Of a stretch of 64,000 nucleotides of DNA, positions 23,201 through 33,288 are shown piece by piece. Numbering within the stretch: the first letter of the stretch is position 1; each line of letters starts with the position of its first letter. Location: positions 42,411,779 to 42,475,778 of the forward strand of contig CM043970.1 of the NCBI GenBank assembly GCA_014529385.2. The letters run 5' to 3'. The notes under the pieces are model-generated. The model saw only the letters and a list, made by a program, of their open reading frames with translations. It made no database searches and was not told the origin of the DNA. The stretch is from Adiantum capillus-veneris. Lineage: Eukaryota > Streptophyta > Polypodiopsida > Polypodiales > Pteridaceae. A program made the position numbers and the translations under genes.

Positions 23201-24238
23201 GCCTAGCCGAACATGATCTTTAGTGGTCACATAAGTGGTAAACCACTCCTTGTTTGGAGACACATGAAGTGATGCTCCTGAGTCTATAATCCAGTCACTC
23301 AGTGCATTTCCATCAGATGCTGTAAGAAGAGCTGAGTCCATTGTATTTTTCAAGAAGTAGATATCTCCTGACACTAGACTGTCATCCTCTGCAACAGTGT
23401 GTGTCACATTTATTTCTTGAATCTTCACTGAGGACTTGTTCTTCTCACCATAGTCTTCTGCTTTCTCTTTGCCTTTTTCTGCTTTCCATTCTCTGCAGTC
23501 TCTTTTCATGTGACCCTTCTTGCCACAATGGTAGAATTCTATGTCACTCTTGCCTTTAGCACTGCGAGACTTGCTACGAGACTGATTCCTCTTTCCACCT
23601 TTGTACTTTTCTTTGGTCCTTACCCTGACAACTAAGGCTGTTCCTTTGCCTTTGTCCATTGTCTTCTATTGGTTTCTTCAGTAAAGCAGACTGCCTTCTA
23701 CACCTGCTATGGTCAAACCATATGGAGGTGCAGAATTACTCAAAGCTGTGCGAAAAGTGTCCCAACTTTCTGGCAATGTGATCAACAGGAACATAGCTCT
23801 AACAGGTTCATCAAACTTGACACCTTGAGCTGACAACTGATTGTAGATTGTGTTGAATTCATTCAGATGATTGGACATAGGTGTCCCTTCTTTCATCTTC
23901 AAGTCAACAAGCTTCTTAAGCCAGTATACCCGTGAAGCTGCACTCTGCTTCTCCTAAAGATCACTCAGCTTTAACCATGCTTGATAAGCAGACATCCCGT
24001 CTGCTACATTGAAGTAAACACTTTCTGCCAAAGTCAGCATAATGGTAGAAAGTGCCAATTCATCCATTTCGCTCCATTCATCTTCGTCCATATCTTCTGA
24101 TTTTATCCCCTTGAGATTTATAGGTTTTATCTGCTTCTTTTGTACCAACACGTGCCAAATCTGCTTCTTCCACAATGGGAAATTGGTTCCATCCAACTTC
24201 TTGATATTGTAAAGAGCAGTGTCCTGTGATCCAGCCAT
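20269..24238 (-). pseudogene. Copia-2 gag-pol with stops and one frameshift
   Basis: Gag begins at 24,238 (MAGSQDTALYNIKKLDG). It is cut by a stop near 23,955, with further breaks near 23,678-23,660. The zinc knuckle near 23,530 reads FYHCGKKGHMKRDC, so its first Cys is Phe. Protease DWIIDSGASLHVSP is near 23,280. The integrase carries HSDLCGP, FIDDYLRKVW, RTDNGGEY and PPQNGVAKRMNRT (22,735-22,390). A frameshift lies near 22,190. RT spans 21,942-20,900 with two stops near 21,425 and 21,354 and an intact YVDD box near 21,222. RNase H ends at TAG 20,269-20,271. The last 349-codon ORF (21,318-20,269) is unbroken. It is an inactive but fairly young copy. Confidence 0.94.
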
Positions 24239-25258
24239 AGCTACACTTCACAATAGTTTACTTTCCTAGGAAAAATTCGGCAGAGTTTCCCCTGTAAACT
24301 GACCTCTGAACCAATATCAACCTGTCAAATGAACCAAGAAAGCTTCAGATTCTGCAGAAATTTCGGCAGAGTCTCCTTTGTAAAATGGCTCTGGTGTACT
24401 CAAAAACAGACCAAAAACAGACCAAAAACAGCTCAAAAAACCACTATCTCTCTAACACTGTAAGCTGTGGGTAAACCTGTCCTGCACTTGTACTGTCTCT
24501 CACTGTCCTGTCACTATCCTGTAAGCATAGACTGCGACAATGCCTCAACGGCAGTAAAGCAAAGATGCAATCCCAACTGTTTAACTCACAGTCAATACAT
24601 CCTAGCTGCCTATCTAAGGGTGCTCGAGGGATCGCTCCAAGACCTGTATCACCAAAAGGATCTCAACATTCGAGAATCCCCCAACTCAATAAAACCTCAC
24701 TCGACCCTCAACAAAGGCTGCAGTAAATCTGACAATACATAGACTTTCCACAAAGTCATACATCCACAAATTTCCCACTGTATGCTGTAACCGCTGCGGC
24801 GGTTGTTTGCTGCATGACTCACAACCAGCAAACCCTCAACAGACATACATCATCTCTGACAATACATCCCATGTGGAAGTACTTGCAATGTTAGGATGAC
24901 ATCTGGAATATCAAGCTGCAAACACAAGCTACCTGATGAACTAGTGGATGTCGCCTACAATCTGTGTGTAGATGCGCCCGTGTCGTATGTGACACGCCTC
25001 CAAGAACTGTCAGCCGTCCTTCGATGTGTAGACAACCACAAATTAGAACTCTGGAAGTGCAGATATCCTCAGCACTTGCAGTCGTAGGCCGAAACCCCAA
25101 AATTGCAGAGTCGGATCTGCACCCGCCGAGACCACGTAGTCGAAAATGGCTTGCGCAGAACTTTGTCTTCGCCTGTCGAATCTCACTCCAATCTGAGCAG
25201 GTGACTCTGGCTACCTGCAAATGCTGCCCCGAGCCTCGATCTGAGCTCTGATACGAGT

Positions 25259-25450
25259 TGAAGGAGTACAAGCGGAAGTGCGACGCGAGAGAGAGTGCGA
25301 GAAGAAAAGCACGACGATATGGTGAACTCGCTCTACTGTAATGTGTAGAGCATAGTGAGTTCTTATTAGGTTTTTACAAAAGAATATGTGTACATACCTG
25401 GCGGCCCGCCCACTTACCTGGGCGACCACATTGGGCTTTATACCCCAACA
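25259..25450 (-). repeat. Copia-2 5' LTR
   Basis: 192 bp, next to the primer-binding site and the right ATATT target duplication. Confidence 0.96.
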
Positions 25451-25703
25451 ATATTTATCTGCAGGTTATGATGGTGATGTAGCAATTGAAGCAAAAAGTT
25501 AAAATGGGTCCTTTTCTTGCAATGGTGAATACAAAAAGATCTTAATTGGGGATGCAAGGATGCAAAGCATCTTAGCATTCAAATGCATTTGGGATCTTCT
25601 ATGGCTAGCAATGTTGTTTTAGCTTCTAGGAGCCATTGTCGTTGACTTCTTTAGCTTCACATATTTGGAGAAGCTGTAGATGTTTTACATCTATTCCAAG
25701 GCA

Positions 25704-25716
25704 TGTGTGTGTGTGG

Positions 25717-25791
<75 letters not shown>

Positions 25792-25831
25792 CATAATTTT
25801 AAACAACATAGGAACAATCCAAAAAGGGACA

Positions 25832-25906
<75 letters not shown>

Positions 25907-25955
25907 ATAATTTTAAACAACATAGGAACAATCCAAAAAGGGACATTAGTGTGTA

Positions 25956-26010
<55 letters not shown>
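25704..26010. repeat. Higher-order compound microsatellite
   Basis: A unit of about 114 bp, made of (GT)n, (GA)n and a unique 43-44 bp spacer containing CATAATTTTAAACAACATAG, is repeated. It gives three GT/GA tracts separated by two near-identical spacers (about 25,791-25,834 and 25,905-25,949). Confidence 0.95.
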
Positions 26011-26014
<4 letters not shown>

Positions 26015-26023
26015 TATCTTCTT

Positions 26024-26117
26024 AGAGTGATTCCAAGGACTACGGTTTCATTCTCCTCACACGTGGACATGCAGAGTGATTCCAAGGACTACGGTTTCAT
26101 TCTCCTCACTAAAACTT
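26024..26117. repeat. 49-bp tandem duplication containing a G-box
   Basis: AGAGTGATTCCAAGGACTAC and what follows occur at 26,024 and again at 26,073. Between the two copies lies CACGTG (26,059-26,064), a plant G-box core, about 430 bp upstream of the dioxygenase TATA box. A regulatory role is possible but not shown. Confidence 0.8.
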
Positions 26118-26491
26118 GTGTAAATTTGCCAGTTTTCTTAAGGCAAGCTCAAAATCTAACTGGGATTTTATGATTTTAGCGAGTTAAAATACATTGTACC
26201 CTGGTTTTTTTCTAACAGTGCTATGGAGTGTCTGTTGTGAAAGGTGATAGGGTGGGGTGGGCGTTGAAAACTTTGGTCCATGATTATATATTTGGGCGTT
26301 GAAAAGTCCTTGAATATATACACGTTCAGACTTGCATGGCCAAAATCACATGCTTCTCCTTTCCACACCTCAAGCTCGTTGCTCCACGCGACACAAGCAG
26401 CTCGTTTGAAAGGCAGTGACCTCGCTCATCATTAATGGCGTCCCCCGTCCCACGTTTGCATGGCCTGCTTCTGTGTGCTTAAGATTGCGCG

Positions 26492-26497
26492 TATAAA
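26492..26497 (+). promoter_or_regulatory. Probable TATA box of dioxygenase gene
   Basis: TATAAA in the context GCGTATAAACGC lies about 145 bp upstream of the ATG at 26,641. That fits a 5' UTR of roughly 110-120 nt. The following sequence is pyrimidine-rich, as in plant leaders. Confidence 0.6.
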
Positions 26498-26640
26498 CGC
26501 CTCTCCACAGCATTCTCCGTGCCACGCTTCCCATTTCGGCGAAGAAGCACCGCCCACTTGTGAGGGGGTTTTCTCCTCTCTGACTGTCTCTCAGCGGAGC
26601 CTTCCATAGCTCGCGGCTTCATTGCCTTCGTGTAGGTTTA

Positions 26641-28319
26641 ATGGCTCCCGCTATGCCTCCTCCGGTTAAGCTCTCCGAAGCCGATTTGGTGGAGAAAATT
26701 TCCAAAGGAGATGGTGCCATCCCTGATAAATTCATTCTGCCTGTGGAGCACAGGCCTGAGGTGCTTCTCACTAAATCCAGTGATGAGATCCCGGTGATTG
26801 ACATGGCGGGCTTGAAAGGTGACAAAAGGGAGGAAACCCTAGCTGAGATTCACAATGCTTGTCTGGAATGGGGTTTCTTCCAGGTTGTTAACCATGGCGT
26901 TGATCCTGCTGTCATGGTCTACATGAAGCAGCAGGTTGAGGAATTTCTTGCTCTTCCTGTGCATGAGCGAGCTCCCGGTGGCATCAAGAAGGGTGTTGCT
27001 AGCCAAGGCTATGGTACTGGCTATGTGAAGCCAGATACTGGAGCTCGTGACTGGCGAGACTATTTTCTTCTCCGAACTTACCCTGAGTCCATGAGGGACT
27101 ATGAAACCTGGCCCAACCGCGACTCATTCAGGTAAATGCCTTGTCCCATGTGGTGATGTCCACAACTGTGGATTTCTGGTTTTGTAGAAGATTTTCATGC
27201 TTTGGCTCATGGAAACTTGTGCATTTCTGGTTTTTTATGCTTTGGCTCATGGAAACTTGTGCACCGATGTGATACTGCTTGCTAGTTCCCCATCTGTGTT
27301 TCAAAGGGCTGAAACGATTACTCACCTACGGACATTGTGTGTGCAGAGATGCCATTAGCAAATACACTTTGGAGATGAAGAAATTGTCTGAGGAGCTGTT
27401 GGAATGTTTGTCGATCAATTTGGGACTGGGACCAGACTACCTGGTTGAGGCTTTGGGAGAGTTGCACCAGGATCTACTGATCAATCATTATCCACCTTGC
27501 CCAAACCCATCTATTGCAATTGGTGCCAACAAGCACACCGATCTTGGTGGAGTAACCTGCCTTTGGCAGTTGGATGATGTTGAGGGGTTGCAAGTGCTCA
27601 AGGATGATGAATGGTACCCTGTGCACCCAAAGCCTGGTGCATACATCATCAATGTGGCAGACATGGTGGAGGTATTGTAGAAAGGGTTTTTGCTTTTTTC
27701 TTTTTGTGTGGATAGTGTCAAATTGGTATTGCTATGTTGGTGGTTGATTGTGATGTTTGCGGGGTTCGCACTGAAAGTTGATTTGCTCAGCTCATTGTCA
27801 CTTTTTCAGCATGCACATGTTTGCTGACATGCATTTGTGCATTCTTGTTCTTGGATGGTGAAGAAAGAAGTATTAAAGACCTCTATTGTATGCACACACC
27901 ATGGATGAGACTGTTGTTGTTAATTATGTATGAGATGGTTATGTGCACAACCAATTTTCACATATACATACATGCATTCGTTTGTATGCACAAATTGGTC
28001 TTAGGAGAGATCTTCGAAATTTTTATCTCAGCTCAGATATGTATTTCGGTTTATATCATAGTGGGTTACCTATTCTATGTGTGTGCAGATTGTAAGCAAT
28101 GGTATCTATAGAAGCATTCAGCACAGAGCCGTGGTAAATACAGCAAAGAGGAGGGTGTCCATCGCGGCCTTTTATGATTTGATGCCTGAACAGGTTGTGA
28201 AGCCAGCACAGCAGCTAGTTACGCCTGACCGCCCAGCCCTGCCGTCCGTTCGATTCAGTGACCATGCAATGAAGCTAGCCATTGAAACAGACAAAGTGGG
28301 AATGAAGGTGGTGAACTAG
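26641..28319 (+). CDS. 2-oxoglutarate/Fe(II)-dependent dioxygenase, 3 exons
   Basis: Exons at 26,641-27,131, 27,347-27,671 and 28,089-28,319 join in frame through GT-AG introns (215 and 417 bp) into 348 residues, a normal length. The amino domain has EIPVIDMAGL and WGFFQVVNHGV (DIOX_N). The catalytic domain has NHYPPCP (residues 210-216), iron ligands His227-x-Asp229 (NKHTDLGG) and His284 (SIQHRAV), and the cosubstrate-binding Arg294-x-Ser296 (RRVSIAAF). All catalytic residues are present. It is a soluble, probably cytosolic oxygenase of the plant DOXC class, which includes flavonol synthase, flavanone hydroxylase and hormone- or salicylate-modifying enzymes. The substrate cannot be told from sequence alone. 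Intron 1 has a partial duplication of about 30 bp. It is the only intact host gene I recognise. Confidence 0.93.
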
Positions 28320-28507
28320 TAGTGCCCCTTTGCCATGTCCACATGCAATAATTGTTACTAGTCAACACTGAGGTTTATAGGGCGGTTTGTTCATTGTGAT
28401 ATTTAAATATAACTTTACTAATTATCATTATATGTCACCATACTGATTCAATGATTTTAAAGCCACATGGTTCAAAGCGAAGTCCTTCCGTGTATGGCAT
28501 TGTAATG

Positions 28508-28511
<4 letters not shown>

Positions 28512-28553
<42 letters not shown>
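28512..28553. repeat. (TC)n microsatellite
   Basis: About 42 bp of TC, roughly 190 bp past the dioxygenase stop codon. It may lie in or just beyond the 3' UTR. Confidence 0.95.
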
Positions 28554-28556
<3 letters not shown>

Positions 28557-28899
28557 ACAGTGCTCGAGTTCAAGACTTGAATTGATCTACGAAAGTTCAA
28601 GACTTGAATTGATCTATCAAACAATGTTTTGTGGTGTATGTTTTGATACCAGTTGAAGCTGAAGGAGCCTTGAGGTATGGGGGTTAGAAGAATAAAGGCA
28701 TTGGGTAACATGTAGAGAGAGAGATAGAGAGAGCGAGAGTGCGTACCATTTCATTGTATTCATTGTAGAGAGTGAACGCACTATTTCACTGTATATTCAT
28801 TCACCAATTTATAGGGAAGAGTGCGCATATTTTGCGATGGGGTGGTCGCAAGTGAGACTGCAGGAGGCTAGTGTATGAGAGTAGGTGTTGCTAGGTCCC

Positions 28900-29060
28900 T
28901 CATTGCGTCTTGAGTCCAATGGGTTGTGGCATAGCTTACTCATAGAAAGTAGAATTGTATTGTATATCTCGGTTCCATTGAGTTCTGACCTATGAATGTA
29001 CATTGGAAGCTTTAATTGTATCTATCTATTATAAAAGGGGGAAGAATTCCGGACTGCTCC
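28900..29060. repeat. Diverged direct repeat, copy 1
   Basis: Shared landmarks with 29,575-29,735, in order: TGGCATAGCTTA, GAATTGTA, TATGAATGTACATTG, TAATTGTATCTA and GGAAG.ATTCCGG. The two copies flank the tRNA-like tandem repeat at 29,233-29,510, suggesting a larger segmental duplication. Confidence 0.65.
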
Positions 29061-29232
29061 TTTGCACTTGGACACTGGGTCTTGAGTGTAGTGAGTTGTC
29101 CTCATCTCTATAGCACACAGGCGTGGGCAAATGGGATCAATGGTGGAGGAGGAAAAGGCGATGTGCGTCAATTATGGTCCGTCAGATCTGAGGTTTGCCT
29201 CAAATTTACAAATTTTCCATGTATTTACTAAC

Positions 29233-29510
29233 CGGTCCACATCTACAATATGACATACTTGAATCCCTTATATTTCAACGTACATGAGGGTGTAGTGGTT
29301 AGTGCACATGGCTCGTGGCGGGCAAGTCGAGGGTTCGACACATGGTGCGGAATGACCTGAATTTATAAGTTGGTCCACATTTACAATATGACATACTTGA
29401 ATCCATTATATAACGTACGCATGAGGGTGTAGTGGTTAGTGCACATGGCTCGAGGTGGGCAACTTGAGGGTTCAAGACATGGGGTGCGGAATAACTCGAA
29501 TTTACAAGTT
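29233..29510 (+). repeat. Two tandem ~138-bp units with tRNA-like motif
   Basis: The units start GGTCCACAT[C/T]TACAATATGA at 29,233 and 29,371. Each contains GAGGGTGTAGTGGTTAGTGC, resembling a tRNA D-arm and A-box, and GAGGGTTCGACA or GAGGGTTCAAGA about 30 nt later, resembling a B-box and T-arm. The B-box of unit 2 is degraded. They could be tRNA-derived SINE heads or tRNA pseudogenes. I do not see a complete cloverleaf with acceptor pairing. Confidence 0.6.
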
Positions 29511-29574
29511 TGTCCAAACTTACTTTTCTTCTCGAATTTATTCAACGTCCCGAATAATTGAGCATGTCTGTGAT

Positions 29575-29735
29575 TGTGTGGAGGATGGGCCTTGGCATAG
29601 CTTATTTATAGCGAGCGGAATTGTAAGGTATAACTAGGAGACTCCTTGAGCTTAACATATGAATAATATACATTGATACCTCTAATTGTATCTACTTATA
29701 GTAAACGCGGGAAGGATTCCGGCCACCTACCTTGC
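29575..29735. repeat. Diverged direct repeat, copy 2
   Basis: Partner of 28,900-29,060, same orientation, about 0.67 kb downstream. Confidence 0.65.
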
Positions 29736-30077
29736 AACTCCGCTATTGTGCCTTGTAGCTATGGTGGCAACACACACACAGAGGTGGTTGAAGAGTGTTG
29801 ACCAAACTAGTGTTCCTAGATGCTCAAACGGGGTAAGCCATGATCATTGTTGGTACCTGCATATCTTGGTACATACAAAATGAGGATAAATCATTGGTGC
29901 GTTGTGTGCCGATGCATGAGGCACAACTATTTTCAGGATTAATCGATAATGTTGCATTATGTGACGAATTTCTGTTTGAACAATTGTACCTCATTTCTCG
30001 AAGTGATGATGTGGTATGTTCAATTGGAAGAGAAGGGGTTGAATGGAGAAGAGAGACCACTGATCATTTGAAAGAAC

Positions 30078-30300
30078 TTACGAAGTTCCGGATGTGGGAC
30101 ACAAAACCCTAAAAGACAAAAGCTTGGAATGTGGGAGAGATTATCGTAAAGAAGTTACGAAGTATCGGTTGTGGGACACAAAACCCTAAAAGACAAAAGC
30201 TTGGAATGTGGGAGAGATTATCGTAAAGAAGTTACGAAGTATCGGTTGTGGGACACAAAACTCTAAAAGACAAAAGCTTGGAATGTGGGAGAGATTATCG
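30078..30300 (+). repeat. 77-bp tandem repeat, about 2.9 copies
   Basis: Units begin TTACGAAGT at 30,078, 30,155 and 30,232 and contain GTGGGACACAAAAC and GCTTGGAATGTGGGAGAGAT. Copies 2 and 3 are almost identical. Because 77 is not a multiple of three, each added unit shifts the reading frame. ORFs at 29,840-30,112 and 30,248-30,496 lie in different frames on either side. I do not recognise either product. They may once have been one coding region split by this expansion. Confidence 0.9.
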
Positions 30301-30496
30301 TCAATTACTTAGACATGTTGACGAGGTAGGTCATACAGATTTTTGTGTTTTGCTTTGTTGGTGCCACATGACAAGTTGTACGGCATTAGGGCTAAAACCG
30401 ACTCAAAAAGGGATGTGGAAGAAGTTGGTTAACTTGTTAGTTAGCAAAGCTATTTGTCAAAGCGGCTCCAAATTTGGTCGCCATAGGTACTTATAA

Positions 30497-31308
30497 CATA
30501 TATATACTATTTATAGCATGTTTAGATACATATATTCAAACATTCCAAAAGTTATCATTTTCACATTATTCCTTTGCATCTCACCTCAAATTTTGAGAAT
30601 TGTATTTATATACATATCTCTAAATATTCGAAAAGATCACATTTCGCATCATACTCAATTGTCTTGACGACAAATAGCTGTTTTCACTTTTGAATGATTC
30701 AATCCCTCTTTGTTCTCTCTTCACTCTCCTATGATCTTTCAGAGTGCTCTAATCACTTTCACGAGCCTTCTCTCCTCTTGCAATGTAAATAGCTTGCTGC
30801 TTCGTTATCTCCCTTATACTTGCTATTGTATGCTCTTCACTACTTGCAATGAGTGATGGATCTTCCATTACTGATAATTGCAAGTTTCATTTGAACATGA
30901 AGCTCAACCAAGAATATGCAACCGTGTGGAATGTCTATCAAAGGCCGTTTATTAATGCAAATGAAGCACAACAACTTTGCAGCGAGGGGAAGCACCACAT
31001 TGACCTATGGATAGATTGGAACTTGTACGGATCTTAAAGTATCACAAGATTAAAGCTTTTGGGTTGCCTATGTTTCACAATGTAAGGAAAGTGAGAGATC
31101 CATTAAATGAAGAAATACCCAAACATTTTGGAGAATACTATCATATAGAGGGAACGCTACCATACGAAAAACAGAAGAAGAAATCTTTCTTTGAGTATAA
31201 TGTTTTCAATAACATTTGGGTGAGTGTAAAAAGAGTCCAATCTGCTACGAGGTTTTGAATACACAGGATTGATAATATACATGACAAGCTATAGTATCCT
31301 ACATGTTT
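30497..31308 (+). other. Unassigned DNA with short unrecognised ORFs
   Basis: ORFs at 30,849-31,037 and 31,007-31,258 overlap in different frames. Their peptides (for example KIKAFGLPMFHNVRK) look protein-like in composition but match no family I know. No splice structure is evident. They may be gene or retroelement debris, since a gypsy RT fragment follows at once. Confidence 0.3.
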
Positions 31309-31401
31309 CAGTGGAATCAACCTGAAACGCGGCTATCATCAGATCAGGATTGCTCCTGGAGATGTATACAAGTTTGTGTTCAAAACGTTGTTGTGCAGCT
31401 C
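31309..31401 (+). pseudogene. Ty3/gypsy reverse-transcriptase fragment
   Basis: The frame encodes INLKRGYHQIRIAPGDVYKF then VFKT. This matches the gypsy RT block around D-L-x-S-G-Y-H-Q-I-R. The catalytic Asp of that block is Asn here. Similarity stops on both sides within about 30 residues. It is an isolated scrap, in the same orientation as the gypsy remnant starting at 33,289. Confidence 0.8.
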
Positions 31402-32582
31402 CGCTTCCATGGAGGGAAAGTGAGCAGAGGGATGTAGATTAAGCTTCTTTGAAGGCTATGTGTTTATTGATCATTAGTAAGGGCTTGATAACAAGCTAAT
31501 TTTAAGCTGAAAGTATGCCAGAGATGCGGCTTTGAAGGGCCAAAAGTTATTTTGTCAATGCTAAAAGAGAGTATGCTTGAAGTGATCATAGATGTGAGTT
31601 TACAAGCCTTTCCTTACGGCTCGTCGATCGGAGCTATGGTGAGGAAGTTATGCAAATTTTAAGGTTGAGTGGTTTGTAGATCTGTATCGGATTGGGCAAT
31701 TGCACATGAGAAATCAGGGCTCAAGTGAGTACATGGACACGGAGTGCTCACCATCTGGAGAATCTCGGTCATTTCAAATTGGAAATCGGAGTTTTGATTG
31801 CCAAGATACTTTCACCCGGGGCCAGTTCTATGCTAGATTGGTCGCCTCGATCAGTGAGCCATCTGAGAATTTTGCAACCTTGCCAGGGATTATATTCATA
31901 ATATATGGTGATTGAAGGCCATAGTAATTTATGGCACATCAATCAAAGATCGGAGTGCAAACTTACAACCTCACAAAGTCGGCAATGACCGCAGTGGATT
32001 TGATAATTTTGGGAATGTATGGTGTGAATTGTTCAAGGCCGTCAAAATGTCAATGTGTAGAGAAAATGGAGGGGAGTGTGACTCAGTGTGCAGGCTTGGA
32101 AGAGGATTTAATGGTCTGGTGATTGGGGTCTTAGGCAATAAGTGATAAACAATTGAAATTAGGGAAGAAATTGAATTTTGGAGTTTTTTTAAGTGGCTTA
32201 AGAGGCTCTTAGAGGGTGGCCACCCTTGGGGGTGACATGTGGTAGTTGAATAAAACCCATATGCAAAGGAAGAGGGCCACCATGCAGGCATTATAGCCTA
32301 GGTCATGTCTTACTTGGGTATCAAACAAGGTGGGGAGAGCTTGAAGCTCTCGTGAGCTATGGAGGAGGTGTTGCGTTGGCGGTGTGCCTAGCGTTGTCGG
32401 GCGTAGCCGTCTTGACGTAACGGTGGTTGGTGTGCACTGTGGCACTGTCGTCTAGTAGGCGAAGCGATTGTTGACATGGCATTTGGGGCGTCTATTCTTG
32501 CACCAACATTTTTAAAGAGTAAAGGGAAGGGGGGGGGTCCCCACTAGCGTTAGCGCTAGTACAGGGGCCTTCCCGCGATGTA

Positions 32583-32640
<58 letters not shown>
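31402..32640. other. Unassigned stretch with hairpin and microsatellite
   Basis: No gene is supported. ORFs at 31,700-31,915 and 31,912-32,145 have no recognisable motifs. A perfect hairpin ACTAGCG-TTAG-CGCTAGT lies at 32,543-32,560, next to a G9 run and 25 bp before a (GA)n tract (32,586-32,637). Confidence 0.4.
32586..32637. repeat. (GA)n microsatellite
   Basis: About 52 bp of uninterrupted AG. Confidence 0.96.
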
Positions 32641-32641
<1 letters not shown>

Positions 32642-33288
32642 CCGAGCCTACAAGAGACACATTCACATGAAAAAGTTTCTAATTCAAGAGGGAAAGACTA
32701 AAAAAATAGCCTATGGGCTCTATAAAACCCATTTTTTGGCATTTTTTAGGAGTTCAAAGTTTTTTTGGGAAAGCAATCACAGAGGGATTTGGAGAGCAAG
32801 AAGAACAAGACGAGGAGAGTTTTTGAAGGCCATTACGGCGATGGAGCGAGGGGAATTTCCGTACCGCCATCAAGGTCACCACGAGATCTCCATTTGCTTC
32901 TACTTCTACATAGTTTCATGAACTGTTTCTCTATTATCAATATTCAGTCGGGTCAATCCGGTGTAAGGAAGCTTAAACTCTTTAATCTACAACTAATATA
33001 CATTTCGTTAACAATGCCTCTTGGACAAACGTGCGTCTTATCTTGTTCGTGTTAGCAAATCTGTTTATTTTTGTACTTTATTTCATTTCAAATCAATTAT
33101 TAGCCTATTGTGTGGTGTGGGGCTTCTTTCTCTCCTCTCTTTTCCCACAGCAAATAGCCCGGCGCTGACCCGGCTTACCTTTGAACCCTTAAACCCCGAC
33201 CCCTTGGTGAACTCGACACAAAATCGAGTCGGGGTGGGAAAGTTTTACTAAGGAAGGTGTCTACACCGCATGTGGCAGCCATCAACAG
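32641..33288 (+). other. Possible 5' LTR/leader of gypsy remnant
   Basis: The sequence has a CTATAAAACCC TATA-like motif at about 32,720 and lies immediately upstream of gag. A tRNA-primer-like TGGTGAACTCGACACAA is at about 33,206. No second LTR copy is in the window, so the boundaries cannot be set. The assignment rests on position and motifs only. Confidence 0.35.

Larger units (their letters stand above)
19988..25450 (-). mobile_element. Ty1/copia retrotransposon, Copia-2
   Basis: Complete minus-strand element. The 192-bp LTRs at 19,988-20,179 and 25,259-25,450 start TGTTGGGG and end CTCCTTCA when read on the minus strand. A perfect target duplication ATATT occurs at 19,983-19,987 and 25,451-25,455. 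The primer site is at 25,245-25,256, TCGTATCAGAGC on the minus strand, one base off the initiator-Met consensus. A polypurine tract, AAGTGGGAGGT, adjoins the left LTR. The LTRs differ at five positions, four of them A/G transitions. A leader of about 1 kb (24,239-25,244) separates primer site and gag. Confidence 0.97.
28320..29232. other. 3' flank of dioxygenase gene
   Basis: AT-rich 3' UTR and flank, a (TC)n microsatellite at 28,512-28,553, and a segment (about 28,900-29,060) related to 29,575-29,735. No gene is recognised. Confidence 0.5.
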
